A stretch of DNA of 32,418 nucleotides, taken from the NCBI GenBank assembly GCA_946183145.1, contig CAMGZM010000018.1, forward strand, positions 1 through 32,418, written 5' to 3'. A program made the position numbers and the translations under genes. This DNA comes from an uncultured Fretibacterium sp. (GTDB taxonomy: Bacteria > Synergistota > Synergistia > Synergistales > Aminobacteriaceae). Of the stretch, positions 23,920 through 32,380 are shown in pieces. The notes beneath the pieces were generated by a model that was not told the DNA's origin, made no database searches, and saw only the letters and a list, made by a program, of their open reading frames with translations. Every line of letters begins with the position of its first letter. The stretch's first letter is position 1.

Positions 23920-24611
23920 AGTACGGGGAAATAATCGAATTAGGGCGGCACAAGCTGATGTGTGGAGATGCGACGAGTCGTGATGATGTTATTAGGCTTG
24001 TTGACGGAGTGAAGGTTGACTTGGTGCTGACTGATCCGCCGTATGGTATTCGTATATTGGGTAACAGTTCGCGGGGGACTCTAGGTTCAGGAGGGCGGAA
24101 ATATCCTGAAGTGATAGGGGATAACGGAACGGCCATGTTCAAGGAGCATTACCACATAGCGCGCATACTCTGTAACAACATGATTATATGGGGCGGGCAG
24201 AATTTTACGGAATTTTTGCCTGCTTCATGCGGTTGGCTGTTCTGGGACAAGGACAAAGGAACGGACAAGTTATCATTTTCGGACGGCGAATTAGCGTGGG
24301 CGAATATCTTAACGAGGATAAAGAAATACAAATACAAATGGAACGGCAATAACATAGGGGGAAATCCTGAGCTGAATACCCGCGTACATCTGACACAAAA
24401 GCCCGTAGAGCTGCACATGAAAATTCTTGAGGACTTCAGCAAGCCTGATGACGTAATACTCGACTGTTTTGGCGGATCAGGAACGACATTAATCGCGTGC
24501 GAGATGACAGGCCGGAAATGCCTCATGATGGAGATTAGCCCGGAGTATTGCGACATAATCGTTGAACGTTACAGGAAGTTGCGGGAAGTGATGCCCCTTG
24601 CTGTTGTCTAA
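23916..24611 (+). CDS. phage DNA methyltransferase (amino-methyltransferase, beta-class motif order)
   Basis: The 231-residue product has the catalytic motif DPPYG (residues 40-44) ahead of the S-adenosylmethionine motif DCFGGSGTTLIA (about residues 183-194), the motif order of the beta class. DPPY-type enzymes methylate the exocyclic amino group of adenine (N6) or cytosine (N4); the base cannot be told from this alone. LMCGDATS near the start and TQKPVELHMKIL are typical of phage and plasmid orphan methyltransferases. No restriction gene is adjacent. It lies between the small and large terminase genes, overlapping both (4 and 14 bases). It may protect phage DNA from host restriction or mark it before packaging. 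Confidence 0.88.
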   Translation: MKYGEIIELGRHKLMCGDATSRDDVIRLVDGVKVDLVLTDPPYGIRILGNSSRGTLGSGGRKYPEVIGDNGTAMFKEHYHIARILCNNMIIWGGQNFTEFLPASCGWLFWDKDKGTDKLSFSDGELAWANILTRIKKYKYKWNGNNIGGNPELNTRVHLTQKPVELHMKILEDFSKPDDVILDCFGGSGTTLIACEMTGRKCLMMEISPEYCDIIVERYRKLREVMPLAVV

Positions 24612-26409
24612 CGCGATATTTACGCCGCCGCCTGACATGAAGATTTCAGATTGGGCGGATGAGTTTCGTGAATTGCCGCCTGAAGCAAGCTGTGAGCCCG
24701 GGCACTGGTCAACCGACAGAGCACCATACCAGCGCGAAATGATGAATGCGATTTGCCCCCCGTCAGCCGAAAGAATCGTAATGATGACCGCCGCGCAAGT
24801 CGGAAAATCTGAGATATTGCTCAACACAATAGGTTACTATATTCATAAAGAGCCGTCGCCTATATTGATGATGCAGCCTACGTTAGAGATGGGCGAGTCA
24901 TTCAGCAAGGACAGAATAGCGACAATGTTGCGAGATTGTACGTGTCTTCATGGGAAAGTGAAAGACCCCCGAGCGCGTGATTCAGGGAATACGCTTTTGC
25001 ATAAGACATTTCCCGGCGGCCATATAACAATAGCAGGAGCAAATTCCCCGGCGAGTCTTGCATCACGGCCGATTAGAGTCCTGCTGTGTGATGAGGTAGA
25101 CAGATACCCCGTATCAGCAGGCACTGAAGGCGACCCGTTATCACTCGCAATGAAGAGGACGCAAAACTTCTGGAACAGGAAGATCATCATAGTATCAACA
25201 CCGACGCATCAAGGCATATCCCGTATCGAGAAAGAATATCTCAACAGCACCCGCGAAGAATGGACTCTGCCATGTCCTAAATGTGGAGGCTATAACGCGC
25301 TGGATTGGGAACGCATAATCTTTGAGGGCAAAACTGAGCCAGTTATGAGGTGCGAGCATTGCGGTTATGAGGGCAATGGTTACGACTGGAAATCACAGAG
25401 TCATAAAGGGAAATGGTTACGAGGGAATGAGTCGCATGTGAGAGGATTTCACGTAAACGCGCTTGCCTCACCGTGGGTATCATGGCCGGAAATAGTCAGG
25501 CAATATGACGAGGCATATCGCAACGGTGTGGACATGCTCAAGGTATGGCGCAATACAGTATTAGGACTGCCGTATGAGGAGACAGCCGGAACGATAGAGA
25601 TAGACAGCATGAATGACCATGAGGAGACTTACGGAGCTGAATTGCCCGATGAAGTATTGTTGCTGACAGCGGGAATTGATACGCAGGACAACAGGCTGGA
25701 GGTAGAAATCTTAGGTCATGGCCTGAACAATGAGACGTGGGGGATTGAGTACAAGATACTATACGGAGATCCCGGGGATAAAGTATTGTGGGAGAAATTA
25801 GACGAATATTTGAGTCGAGAATGGCATTACGCCGACGGTGAAAGCCTCAAAGTATCATGCGCATGTATAGATTCAGCAGGGCATTTTACGGATGAAGTTT
25901 ACAGCTTCTGCAAGGACAAAGCACGGCGCAATATCTTCCCGATAATAGGACGAGGCAAGTTCGGGCTGCCGTCAGTATCACGTCCGACAATGCACAAGCG
26001 AGGTCAAGTCTACCTGTTCAAGTTAGGAGTCAACACTATCAAGGGAGAATTATTTACGAGGCTGAATGCGTCAAGAGGCGAGTCGGGATATTGTCATTTT
26101 CCGGCCGAAAAAAACAGGGGTTATGACCGGGTATATTACGCAGGTTTGTTGTCTGAAAGAATGATAATGAGGCGCAAAGGCGGGCAGGAATATATAACGT
26201 GGGAAGTTCGCGACAAGAAGATACGAAATGAGCCGCTTGACTGCCGTGTATATGCTTTAGGAGCGTACAAGATTCTCAACCCTGATATGTCCCGTCATGT
26301 TCGCAAAAAGACTCAGACTCAGACTCAGGCGCAAAAATCTCCGGCCATGTCAAAACCCGTGAAAAAGCTAATGAGGCCTCGAATATTCAGGAGGGGGATA
26401 ACGTTATGA
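24598..26409 (+). CDS. terminase large subunit, GpA family
   Basis: The ATP-driven motor and nuclease that packages DNA into proheads. The 603-residue product has Walker A TAAQVGKSE (about residues 64-72), Walker B VLLCDEVD (about 160-167), a zinc-ribbon-like pair CPKCGG and CEHCGY (about 225-258) and the nuclease segment AGIDTQDNRLEVEILG (about 355-370), in GpA order and length. TTG 24598 with GGAAG upstream overlaps the methyltransferase; ATG 24637 (MKISDW) is the alternative start. A Thr-Gln repeat near the C-terminus is encoded by three copies of actcag. GpA-type terminases usually cut at cos sites. Confidence 0.93.
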   Translation: MLLSNAIFTPPPDMKISDWADEFRELPPEASCEPGHWSTDRAPYQREMMNAICPPSAERIVMMTAAQVGKSEILLNTIGYYIHKEPSPILMMQPTLEMGESFSKDRIATMLRDCTCLHGKVKDPRARDSGNTLLHKTFPGGHITIAGANSPASLASRPIRVLLCDEVDRYPVSAGTEGDPLSLAMKRTQNFWNRKIIIVSTPTHQGISRIEKEYLNSTREEWTLPCPKCGGYNALDWERIIFEGKTEPVMRCEHCGYEGNGYDWKSQSHKGKWLRGNESHVRGFHVNALASPWVSWPEIVRQYDEAYRNGVDMLKVWRNTVLGLPYEETAGTIEIDSMNDHEETYGAELPDEVLLLTAGIDTQDNRLEVEILGHGLNNETWGIEYKILYGDPGDKVLWEKLDEYLSREWHYADGESLKVSCACIDSAGHFTDEVYSFCKDKARRNIFPIIGRGKFGLPSVSRPTMHKRGQVYLFKLGVNTIKGELFTRLNASRGESGYCHFPAEKNRGYDRVYYAGLLSERMIMRRKGGQEYITWEVRDKKIRNEPLDCRVYALGAYKILNPDMSRHVRKKTQTQTQAQKSPAMSKPVKKLMRPRIFRRGITL

Positions 26410-26675
26410 CATTGAAGGAACGTATAGAGATAACACGGGCTCGGCTTAACCGTTACCGTGAGGCAGAAGACGCAATATTATCGGCGCAAAGTTACACGCT
26501 TGACGGAATGAGCTTAACGCGTGCGAATCTCCCAGATGTTCAAAAGATGATAAATGAGCTTGAGAATGAACTGACACGGTTAATGCTTCAGGTGCGCAAG
26601 ACATCAAGAAGCCGTATGAGAATGGTGATACCTTCAGACGGGCTTAACATGTACCGAATGAGGGCGATAATATGA
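26406..26675 (+). CDS. gpW / DUF6148-like head-tail joining protein
   Basis: The 89-residue helical protein has the pattern of small W-like phage proteins: RLNRYREAEDAILSAQSYTL then SLTRANLPDVQKMINELENE. In lambda, gpW is added to DNA-filled heads so that tails can join. The gene sits between the large terminase and portal genes as W does in lambda, overlapping the terminase stop by four bases and the portal start by four. The basic C-terminal tail (RKTSRSRMRM) is longer than usual. Confidence 0.75.
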   Translation: MTLKERIEITRARLNRYREAEDAILSAQSYTLDGMSLTRANLPDVQKMINELENELTRLMLQVRKTSRSRMRMVIPSDGLNMYRMRAII

Positions 26676-28099
26676 AGATAACGAATTCGGGCTATAGTCA
26701 TCACGGGGCGAGTCGTCAAAAGCCGTCGTTAATGTCGTGGGTAAGCAGTAGCAAATCACCGCATGAAGATATATCGGAGAATGTGGAGTTACTGCGAGAG
26801 CGTTCGCGTGATTTGTACGCAGGGGGCGGGCCTCTAGGAAGGGGAGCAGTAGACAGAGTCGTGCTTAATGCGTTAGGCTCAGGATTGCGGCTGAATGTAC
26901 GTATTGACCCTGAACGTCTGAACATGGCCGATAACGAGTCTCGAAAATGGGCGGCAGATGTAGAGAGTCAGTTTGATTACTGGGCAAGCTCAAGAGATTC
27001 TGACTTTTACGGAGTGCAGAATTTTTACGGTCTTCAAGTATTGGCGTTGAAATCGGTATTGATAGACGGGGAATGTTTGTTCACGCTTGACAGGCATACC
27101 AGCAAATCACGTTACGGATTGTGCGTGCGGTTGATAGAGTCTGACAGGTTAATGACCCCGTTAATTCGGCCGCCTCGTGTGATGATAGACGAGGGAGTAG
27201 AGATTGACGATTACGGAGTCCCTGTAGCGTACTGGATAAGCAACCGCAACCCTAAAGCGGAATTGCCTAATCAGCCCTCACGAGTCGAATATTCACGCAT
27301 TCCCGCCGGAAATATCTTCCACATAATGAATCCCGAACGCATAAATCAGCATCGCGGAGTCCCGTTCCTGAGTCCCGTAATTGAGCAGTTGAAGCAATTG
27401 GGACGGTATACGGATGCTGAGTTAATGGCGGCAGTGATAAGCGGAATGTATGCGGTGTTCTTTGAGCATGAGCAGAGGCCGGAGGGAGCAATAGGGGAGG
27501 AAGATTACGCAAGCGAGGAAGGACTAGGAGAATATCCCGGGCTTGAGGGATTAACGCAAGAACAGATGTATGGACTCATAATGGATTTGCCGGAAGGAGT
27601 CAAGGCAACAAGTGTATCACCGTCGCGGCCTAATACGAGCTTCAATGCGTTTGTAGAGTCGTTAGTGCGTCAGATTGGTGGTTGTCTTGGGATTCCGTCA
27701 GAATTATTATTCCTGCATTTTACGGCCTCATACAGCGCATCACGGGGAGCATTATTAGAGGCGTGGAAATTGTTCCGTTATTGGCGAGAATGGTTTTCGG
27801 AGAATTTCTGTCAGCCAGTATATGAAGAGTTTTTGAGTGAAGCGGTTGTTAATGGTTATGTATATGCGCCGGGATATTTTGATGATGATTACACGAGGAG
27901 TCTTTACACGTGGTGCGAATGGGTAGGGCCATCACAAGGGCAGTTAGACCCTGTGAAAGAGGTGAACGCGGCAATAATGCGGGTCAAAAATGGCTTCAGC
28001 ACATATCAGCGTGAGACGAGTGAATTAACTGGCGGAGATTATGACCTCAACATGAAGCAGTTGAAACGTGAAGAGGCATACCGGCATGTTCAAGAATGA
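26672..28099 (+). CDS. phage portal protein, lambda gpB family
   Basis: The portal forms the dodecameric ring through which DNA enters and leaves the head. The 475-residue product has family landmarks: the N-terminal LRERSRDLYAGGGPLGRGAV then LNALGSGLRLN, the central LIESDRLMTP and AGNIFHIMNPERINQHRGVPF, and the C-terminal YSASRGALLEAWKLFRYWRE. It overlaps the W-like gene by four bases. The 3' end is overlapped on the other strand by an HNH-like fragment, and the usual tight junction with the protease gene is missing here: about 155 bases separate the two. Confidence 0.93.
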   Translation: MKITNSGYSHHGASRQKPSLMSWVSSSKSPHEDISENVELLRERSRDLYAGGGPLGRGAVDRVVLNALGSGLRLNVRIDPERLNMADNESRKWAADVESQFDYWASSRDSDFYGVQNFYGLQVLALKSVLIDGECLFTLDRHTSKSRYGLCVRLIESDRLMTPLIRPPRVMIDEGVEIDDYGVPVAYWISNRNPKAELPNQPSRVEYSRIPAGNIFHIMNPERINQHRGVPFLSPVIEQLKQLGRYTDAELMAAVISGMYAVFFEHEQRPEGAIGEEDYASEEGLGEYPGLEGLTQEQMYGLIMDLPEGVKATSVSPSRPNTSFNAFVESLVRQIGGCLGIPSELLFLHFTASYSASRGALLEAWKLFRYWREWFSENFCQPVYEEFLSEAVVNGYVYAPGYFDDDYTRSLYTWCEWVGPSQGQLDPVKEVNAAIMRVKNGFSTYQRETSELTGGDYDLNMKQLKREEAYRHVQE

Positions 28100-28238
28100 G
28101 AGGAATCCAGTAAGTTTTTTGAGCGTAAGTCAAGACATTTCGCACGGCCTCAGGATTAGTATCAACATGGCCGCAGTACAGGCAGGTGAAATTATCACGT
28201 TCAAAAACTTTTTGTTTAATATCAGCTCTAACCGACAT
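28047..28238 (-). pseudogene. inverted HNH-nuclease-like fragment between portal and protease genes
   Basis: On the minus strand an open frame begins at ATG 28238, six bases after GGAG. Its first 23 residues are VRADIKQKVFERDNFTCLYCG after MS, the typical start of an HNH endonuclease domain with the first C-x2-C zinc pair. The second half of the domain (the DH pair and later Cys) is absent, and after about 45 residues the frame runs into sequence that is just the complement of the portal gene. It looks like an inserted, truncated HNH gene in reverse orientation. Short HNH-like proteins do exist, so a functional minimal gene cannot be ruled out. Confidence 0.45.
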
Positions 28239-28254
28239 ATTATCAGCTCCAAAC

Positions 28255-29019
28255 ATGAAAGGGATGAAGAAATTGTACCAGATAAAGAATGAGAATGAGA
28301 TATATCTCTATGATGACGTAACGAGCGGAGTAACAGCGCGTGAAGTAATTAAAGCCCTGAAAGAGTCTACAGGCCCCGTAACGTTGAGGATAAATTCACA
28401 CGGCGGCGATGTTTTCGAGGCAATAGCGTTGTACAACGTCTTGAAGAATTACAGCGTAACCGTATATGTAGACGGTATATGCGCATCAGCAGCGAGCATA
28501 ATAGCAATGGCGGGAAGAGTCATAATGCCGTCAAACAGTATGATGATGATCCACAATCCTGCGGGAATGGTAACGGGAGAGTCGGAAGACATGCGCAAGT
28601 TAGCGGACGTGTTAGACAAGATACGCGACTCAATAGCAGAAATATACGCGTCAAAAACAGGCCTCGGCCATGACGAGATAATAGAAATGATGAAAGCGGA
28701 GTCATGGATGACAGCAAGCGAGGCAAAAGCATTAGGATTTGCGGACGAAATCACCGGCGAAATCGTGAACACGTCAGCCAAAACTTTCGACGACGGAGTC
28801 AAGGCAGAACGTGAACGCCTCAAAGCATTAGACAGCCTTAACGCTCCCGGTCGTGAAGGGATAATAGCGCGTGCGAAATATGAGACCTTCAAGAACGCTT
28901 CAGAAATCGCAGTAGACCTTCTCAAAGCGAAATCAACGACAGAAATATACGCAGTAACCAAGCCTGAAGAGGACTATACAGCAGTAGCCAAAATCATCAA
29001 CAAAGCGAGGGGATATTAA
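28255..29019 (+). CDS. ClpP-type (S14) prohead protease
   Basis: The protease matures the capsid. The 254-residue product has the serine protease core: strand-turn NSHGGDVFEAIALYN, nucleophile Ser in ICASAAS (about residue 78), His in MIHNPAG (about residue 100), and an Asp-containing helix region after KTGLGHDEI. The C-terminal 80 residues are helical and may act as scaffold, as in lambda C/Nu3. ATG 28255 is chosen; ATG 28264 and an in-frame GTG at 28186 are alternatives. None has a good ribosome site, in contrast with the rest of the block. The reason may be the inserted HNH-like fragment directly upstream. Confidence 0.85.
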   Translation: MKGMKKLYQIKNENEIYLYDDVTSGVTAREVIKALKESTGPVTLRINSHGGDVFEAIALYNVLKNYSVTVYVDGICASAASIIAMAGRVIMPSNSMMMIHNPAGMVTGESEDMRKLADVLDKIRDSIAEIYASKTGLGHDEIIEMMKAESWMTASEAKALGFADEITGEIVNTSAKTFDDGVKAERERLKALDSLNAPGREGIIARAKYETFKNASEIAVDLLKAKSTTEIYAVTKPEEDYTAVAKIINKARGY

Positions 29020-29020
29020 C

Positions 29021-29401
29021 ATGGCCGAATACCAGGAGAAATTATATGACAGCGAGATGATACCCGCTCCCGATGACTTAGTAGCAGGAGCGAGCGCATT
29101 CACCGGGAAAATCGCAGTAACGCAGTCCGGCGACTACAAGCGCGGAGAAATCATGATGCGTTCAGGGAGTGAGTTCGTTCACGGAACTGTTGAGGGCGTA
29201 AAGTCAGCAAGTGAACTCTGCATACTCTGCAAGAACATGACGCTTATCGATGGCGTAACAGCTGAAGTATACGGTTACTTCATGGGAGCGTACAACACAA
29301 AGCGCGTGAGTCTGAACGGTGAAATGCTGACGGATTACGACGAGTCAGAAATTGAGACCGTAACAGAGGCATTACGCAAGCAAAAAATCTTTTTGAGGTG
29401 A
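29021..29401 (+). CDS. head decoration protein, gpD-like
   Basis: Decoration proteins bind the expanded capsid as trimers and stabilise it. The 126-residue product starts at ATG 29021 after GAGGGG, one base after the protease stop. The sequence GKIAVTQSGDYKRGEIMMRS followed by LCILCKNMTLIDGVTAEVYG fits the lambda-type HDPD domain, and the length matches (lambda gpD 110). Position between protease and major capsid genes is the lambda order C-D-E. Confidence 0.8.
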   Translation: MAEYQEKLYDSEMIPAPDDLVAGASAFTGKIAVTQSGDYKRGEIMMRSGSEFVHGTVEGVKSASELCILCKNMTLIDGVTAEVYGYFMGAYNTKRVSLNGEMLTDYDESEIETVTEALRKQKIFLR

Positions 29402-29405
29402 TGAC

Positions 29406-30437
29406 ATGAATTACTATGAGCCGAAATATTTACGCGGAGTGATAAAGCAGGTATTGCCGTTAAAGCAGTTTTTTCACGTACGCTTTTTCCCTGAAAATGT
29501 ATTGTTTGCGACTGAAACCGTATCAATAGAGTACCAGAGAGATACACGAGAGCTTGCGCCATACACGAGTCCGCATTTCGGGGGAGTATTGACCGGGCGC
29601 GAGGGGTATGAAGTCCGCACGTATCACACGCCGTATTTGCTACCGATGACGACAATAACGAACGACACATTAGCGCAAAAGTTACTCGGAGAGCAGCCGT
29701 ATAACAGCGGGATAACGCCGGAAGAGAGAGCCGCCCAAATCGCCGCCAATGACATAATGAAGTTGCAGGATAAAATCATGCGTCGTGAAGAGTATATGTG
29801 CGCACGCTGTATTCAGGACGGAAAATTAGAGATAACCGGGCCGGGTGTAAATGATGTAGTAGATTACGGGTTTACAGGAATTGAGACGACTCAGAGTTCG
29901 GACAAATGGACATCAAGTTATGACCTTATAGGCAAGCTGTCAGACAAAGCGCAGGAATTACGCAAGGCCGGAACTAATCCCGATATGCTGATACTGGGAA
30001 GCGCGGCGGCAAATGCGTTGTTGTCAAACACCAAGATACAGAAGGCAATGGACATGAGGCAGGTAGATATGGGGTATATCAATCCTAGAGAGCTTGAAGA
30101 CGGCGTAATGTATATTGGGAGATTGGCAGTGCCGGGATTTGTCGGTGATATATACTCGTATGATGAATATTATCGTGATGAAACAGGGCAGGACGTTCCG
30201 TTAGTCGACCCGTCAACCGCAATACTAATCTCAAGCCGCGTGCGGAACTCAATGCTATACGGCGCAATAACATACATTGACGTGAAGACAGGGGAATACG
30301 TTACGGAAATGAATCAGTATGTGCCTTACACGAATTACAGCGTCAACCCTCCTGTGAAGGAAATATATTTAGCGTCTCGACCGTTGCCGATGCCGAAGGA
30401 TTTAGACTCATGGCGCGTTATGAAGGAAGTAGTATAA
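29406..30437 (+). CDS. major capsid protein, lambda gpE family
   Basis: The 343-residue product builds the icosahedral shell. It shows the gpE-family start MNYYEPKYLRGVIKQVLPLK, the segment VSIEYQRDTRELAPYTSPHF and PYLLPMTTITNDTLAQKLLG, and the long central helix before ARCIQDGKLEITGPG; lambda gpE is 341 residues. The C-terminal part includes YIGRLAVPGFVGDIYSYDEY. It follows the decoration gene at four bases and overlaps the next gene by 28 bases. Confidence 0.92.
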   Translation: MNYYEPKYLRGVIKQVLPLKQFFHVRFFPENVLFATETVSIEYQRDTRELAPYTSPHFGGVLTGREGYEVRTYHTPYLLPMTTITNDTLAQKLLGEQPYNSGITPEERAAQIAANDIMKLQDKIMRREEYMCARCIQDGKLEITGPGVNDVVDYGFTGIETTQSSDKWTSSYDLIGKLSDKAQELRKAGTNPDMLILGSAAANALLSNTKIQKAMDMRQVDMGYINPRELEDGVMYIGRLAVPGFVGDIYSYDEYYRDETGQDVPLVDPSTAILISSRVRNSMLYGAITYIDVKTGEYVTEMNQYVPYTNYSVNPPVKEIYLASRPLPMPKDLDSWRVMKEVV

Positions 30438-30736
30438 AAGCATTCTTTCACCGTGATGTAGATGATCCGCGCATATGGTTTGACGTAACGTCGTTCGGTG
30501 AGATTCTGAACATTGACGGCCATAAAGTATTGGGCGTAATGATGCGGCCGAAAAATGACAGGTACAAAGAAGGATTTTCGCGCGGTGATATGACTCTGTA
30601 CGTGAAATGCTCTGATGTCTCGAACGTTACAGCTGGGCAGGAAGTGAATATAGACGGGGTGAATTTCACGGTGAAGACTCACAGCGTAACCGGCCATGAA
30701 GTGAGGCGTATAGAATTGCAGGCGGTTGACCCGTGA
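30410..30736 (+). CDS. head-tail connector-like protein, FII position
   Basis: The 108-residue beta-rich product starts at ATG 30410 inside the end of the capsid gene. It carries the pattern RDVDDPRIWFDVTSFGEILN, then GQEVNIDGVNFTVKTHSVTG, then RRIELQAVDP, as in small beta-barrel head-tail joining proteins. In lambda, FII has this place and forms the ring where the tail attaches. Sequence identity is not clear to me, so the call rests on size, secondary structure and gene order. Confidence 0.62.
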   Translation: MARYEGSSIKAFFHRDVDDPRIWFDVTSFGEILNIDGHKVLGVMMRPKNDRYKEGFSRGDMTLYVKCSDVSNVTAGQEVNIDGVNFTVKTHSVTGHEVRRIELQAVDP

Positions 30737-30761
30737 TAGAATAATGGACGGGGTGATTATG

Positions 30762-31085
30762 ATGTCAGAAATTATGAAGGCGGTATTATTTCTTTATCAG
30801 AATGTAACGGGGCGTGAAATCCCGTATCAATATGCCCGTGAAGATGACGGAAGTTATTTTTGCTGGCCTGAATTAATGCCGGGTTTATGGGGAGAAGGCG
30901 CGACGCTTGAAGAGGCTGAAAATGATATGCTTGACGTACTCAAAGAAGACTGTGATACATATTTAGAGAATGCAGAGGAAATTAAAGCGTCAGAGGAAGT
31001 AATAAGCCTAGTGATGCAAGTGATAATGACGGGAAAAGAGGAGCTGAAGAAATGCCTTCATGGGAAGATTTGCGGCGATACTTAA
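30762..31085 (+). CDS. hicB: HicB family antitoxin
   Basis: HicB neutralises the HicA mRNA interferase. The 107-residue product has the HicB partial-RNase-H-like fold pattern: YQYAREDDGSYFCWPELMPG, then WGEGATLEEAENDMLDVLKE. No clear ribbon-helix-helix or helix-turn-helix is seen in the C-terminal 40 residues, so self-regulation by DNA binding is doubtful. ATG 30762 and ATG 30759 are both plausible after GGGG; further in-frame starts lie upstream. The gene lies between the FII-like and Z-like genes in the same direction and overlaps hicA by 34 bases. Confidence 0.82.
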   Translation: MSEIMKAVLFLYQNVTGREIPYQYAREDDGSYFCWPELMPGLWGEGATLEEAENDMLDVLKEDCDTYLENAEEIKASEEVISLVMQVIMTGKEELKKCLHGKICGDT

Positions 31086-31255
31086 GCAGGCACGGGAAAT
31101 TTATCCGTCATGGGAGCAATCACGATATATATAATTATGGCGGAACAAGGATAAGAGTCTCGCGGGGAAGCGGTGAAATCTCGCATAATAAATGGCGTGA
31201 AATTCTCAAGCATCAGTTACAGATAACGCAGGAAGAATTTAACGCAGGATTGTAA
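31052..31255 (+). CDS. hicA: HicA family toxin (mRNA interferase)
   Basis: HicA is a small double-stranded-RNA-binding-fold toxin that cleaves mRNA. The 67-residue product has the family layout: helix SWEDLRRYLSRHGKFIRHGS, the catalytic His in GSNHDIYNYGG (H24, the same number as in E. coli HicA), then strands RIRVSRGSGEIS and a final helix EILKHQLQITQEEF. The usual sequence is GSHH, here GSNH, with the His kept. It follows hicB, the reverse of the common hicA-hicB order, with a 34-base overlap, and its stop is directly followed by the Z-like start. Confidence 0.82.
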   Translation: MPSWEDLRRYLSRHGKFIRHGSNHDIYNYGGTRIRVSRGSGEISHNKWREILKHQLQITQEEFNAGL

Positions 31256-31813
31256 ATGCCATATGCCATAACGATAAACGCAGATGTAACCGAAATAACC
31301 CGTCTCAAGAATTTACTTTCACACATACCCAACGCCTATAACAAAGCCGCCAAGAAAGCCGCAAGTGAAACCCTTAAAGCCTTAAAGCTCACCGCCTCCG
31401 AAGAAGCCTCGAAAGTCTATGCGATGAGTCCCGCGAAAATCCGCAAAGCCATAAAGTTATACCCCTCATCAGGAACGCTCAAGGTAACAGGCCGACGCAA
31501 GAATCTCACCGATTACCGAATAACGCCCAAAAAGCCAGGAATACGCAAGCAGATGCGCGGAGCTGTAATGCGTCAGGGAGGATTGAAGGCAATACCGCGG
31601 GGATTCCTGATACGGGGGAAAAACTCCAGGAAAATTATTGCGATGCTCCGTACAGGCTCAAAGCCTCAAGACATAGAGAGCATAACAAGCCCGGCAGTTC
31701 CTCAGATGATGGAGAATGAGAATGTCAATCAGGCAATAAGCGACATGGCCGAGTCAGACGTTATGAAGCGACTCAGGCTTTACGTCTCGCAGGCCGTAAC
31801 AGAAGAGAGATGA
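31256..31813 (+). CDS. minor tail protein Z-like
   Basis: The 185-residue basic product matches the minor tail protein Z family (GPZ) pattern: helical AAKKAASETLKALKLTASEE, the AMSPAKIRKAIKLYP segment, and GGLKAIPRGFLIRG. In lambda gpZ acts at tail completion and DNA ejection. ATG 31256 follows the hicA stop at once. In lambda the gene order is FII-Z-U; here the HicBA pair lies between FII-like and Z-like. Confidence 0.85.
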   Translation: MPYAITINADVTEITRLKNLLSHIPNAYNKAAKKAASETLKALKLTASEEASKVYAMSPAKIRKAIKLYPSSGTLKVTGRRKNLTDYRITPKKPGIRKQMRGAVMRQGGLKAIPRGFLIRGKNSRKIIAMLRTGSKPQDIESITSPAVPQMMENENVNQAISDMAESDVMKRLRLYVSQAVTEER

Positions 31814-31819
31814 TAATTT

Positions 31820-32380
31820 ATGATGACAGCACTGGACATGATAGACGCGGTGAATGAAGACTTACGCGGATTATTCAATGGTTACACGCTTCCGAACAAA
31901 GCAGGAATATTGCAGGAAGTAAAAATCTTTTCGCAGTATATGCCGCCGCCTTCAGGAATCGTAGTAGCAGGAAGCAAGCCGGAATATTCTTCAAGCGATT
32001 ACGAGATGAATTTTCCGTGTATTGTGATCAAGACGGGAGAAATGACGGACAAAGAGGAAGGCCGCCTTGGTATGACTCGTGTAAGCCTGAAATTGCTATT
32101 TGGTGTTTACGCATGGAGCGAGTCGGAAGATGATGAAGAGTCGCGAATGTTCAAGGTAAATGCGTGGCGTGATGTTCAAAGTATGATGGATAAAGTGCGC
32201 TGGCATTGGCTGAAAGATAGGATTATAGCGCGCAAGTTCAGAATAGAGATGCCGTTTGTGATGAAACATCTTGATGAAGACACATACCCGTTGTTTTTCG
32301 GGGAGATTAATACGCTTATAGAAATAGGAAGACCAGTACGAGATTATGATTATGTATATAGGGGGCTTAACAACAGCTAA
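31820..32380 (+). CDS. tail terminator/completion-type protein, U position
   Basis: The 186-residue product starts at ATG 31820 (ATG 31823 also possible), six bases after the Z-like stop. It begins with a helix (MIDAVNEDLRGLFNGY) and continues with strands and an alpha/beta core (YEMNFPCIVIKTGEMTDK, RVSLKLLFGVYAWSE), which resembles tail terminator proteins. In lambda, gpU ends tail growth and lies after Z. The call rests on place, size and predicted fold, not on a motif. The last 38 bases of the window hold no feature. Confidence 0.6.
   Translation: MMTALDMIDAVNEDLRGLFNGYTLPNKAGILQEVKIFSQYMPPPSGIVVAGSKPEYSSSDYEMNFPCIVIKTGEMTDKEEGRLGMTRVSLKLLFGVYAWSESEDDEESRMFKVNAWRDVQSMMDKVRWHWLKDRIIARKFRIEMPFVMKHLDEDTYPLFFGEINTLIEIGRPVRDYDYVYRGLNNS

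Noticed and set aside
23579-24142. 187-codon minus-strand open frame antisense to the small terminase and methyltransferase
   Set aside because: Composition is that of a complement shadow (rich in Pro, Ser, His, Leu); the plus-strand genes have clear motifs.
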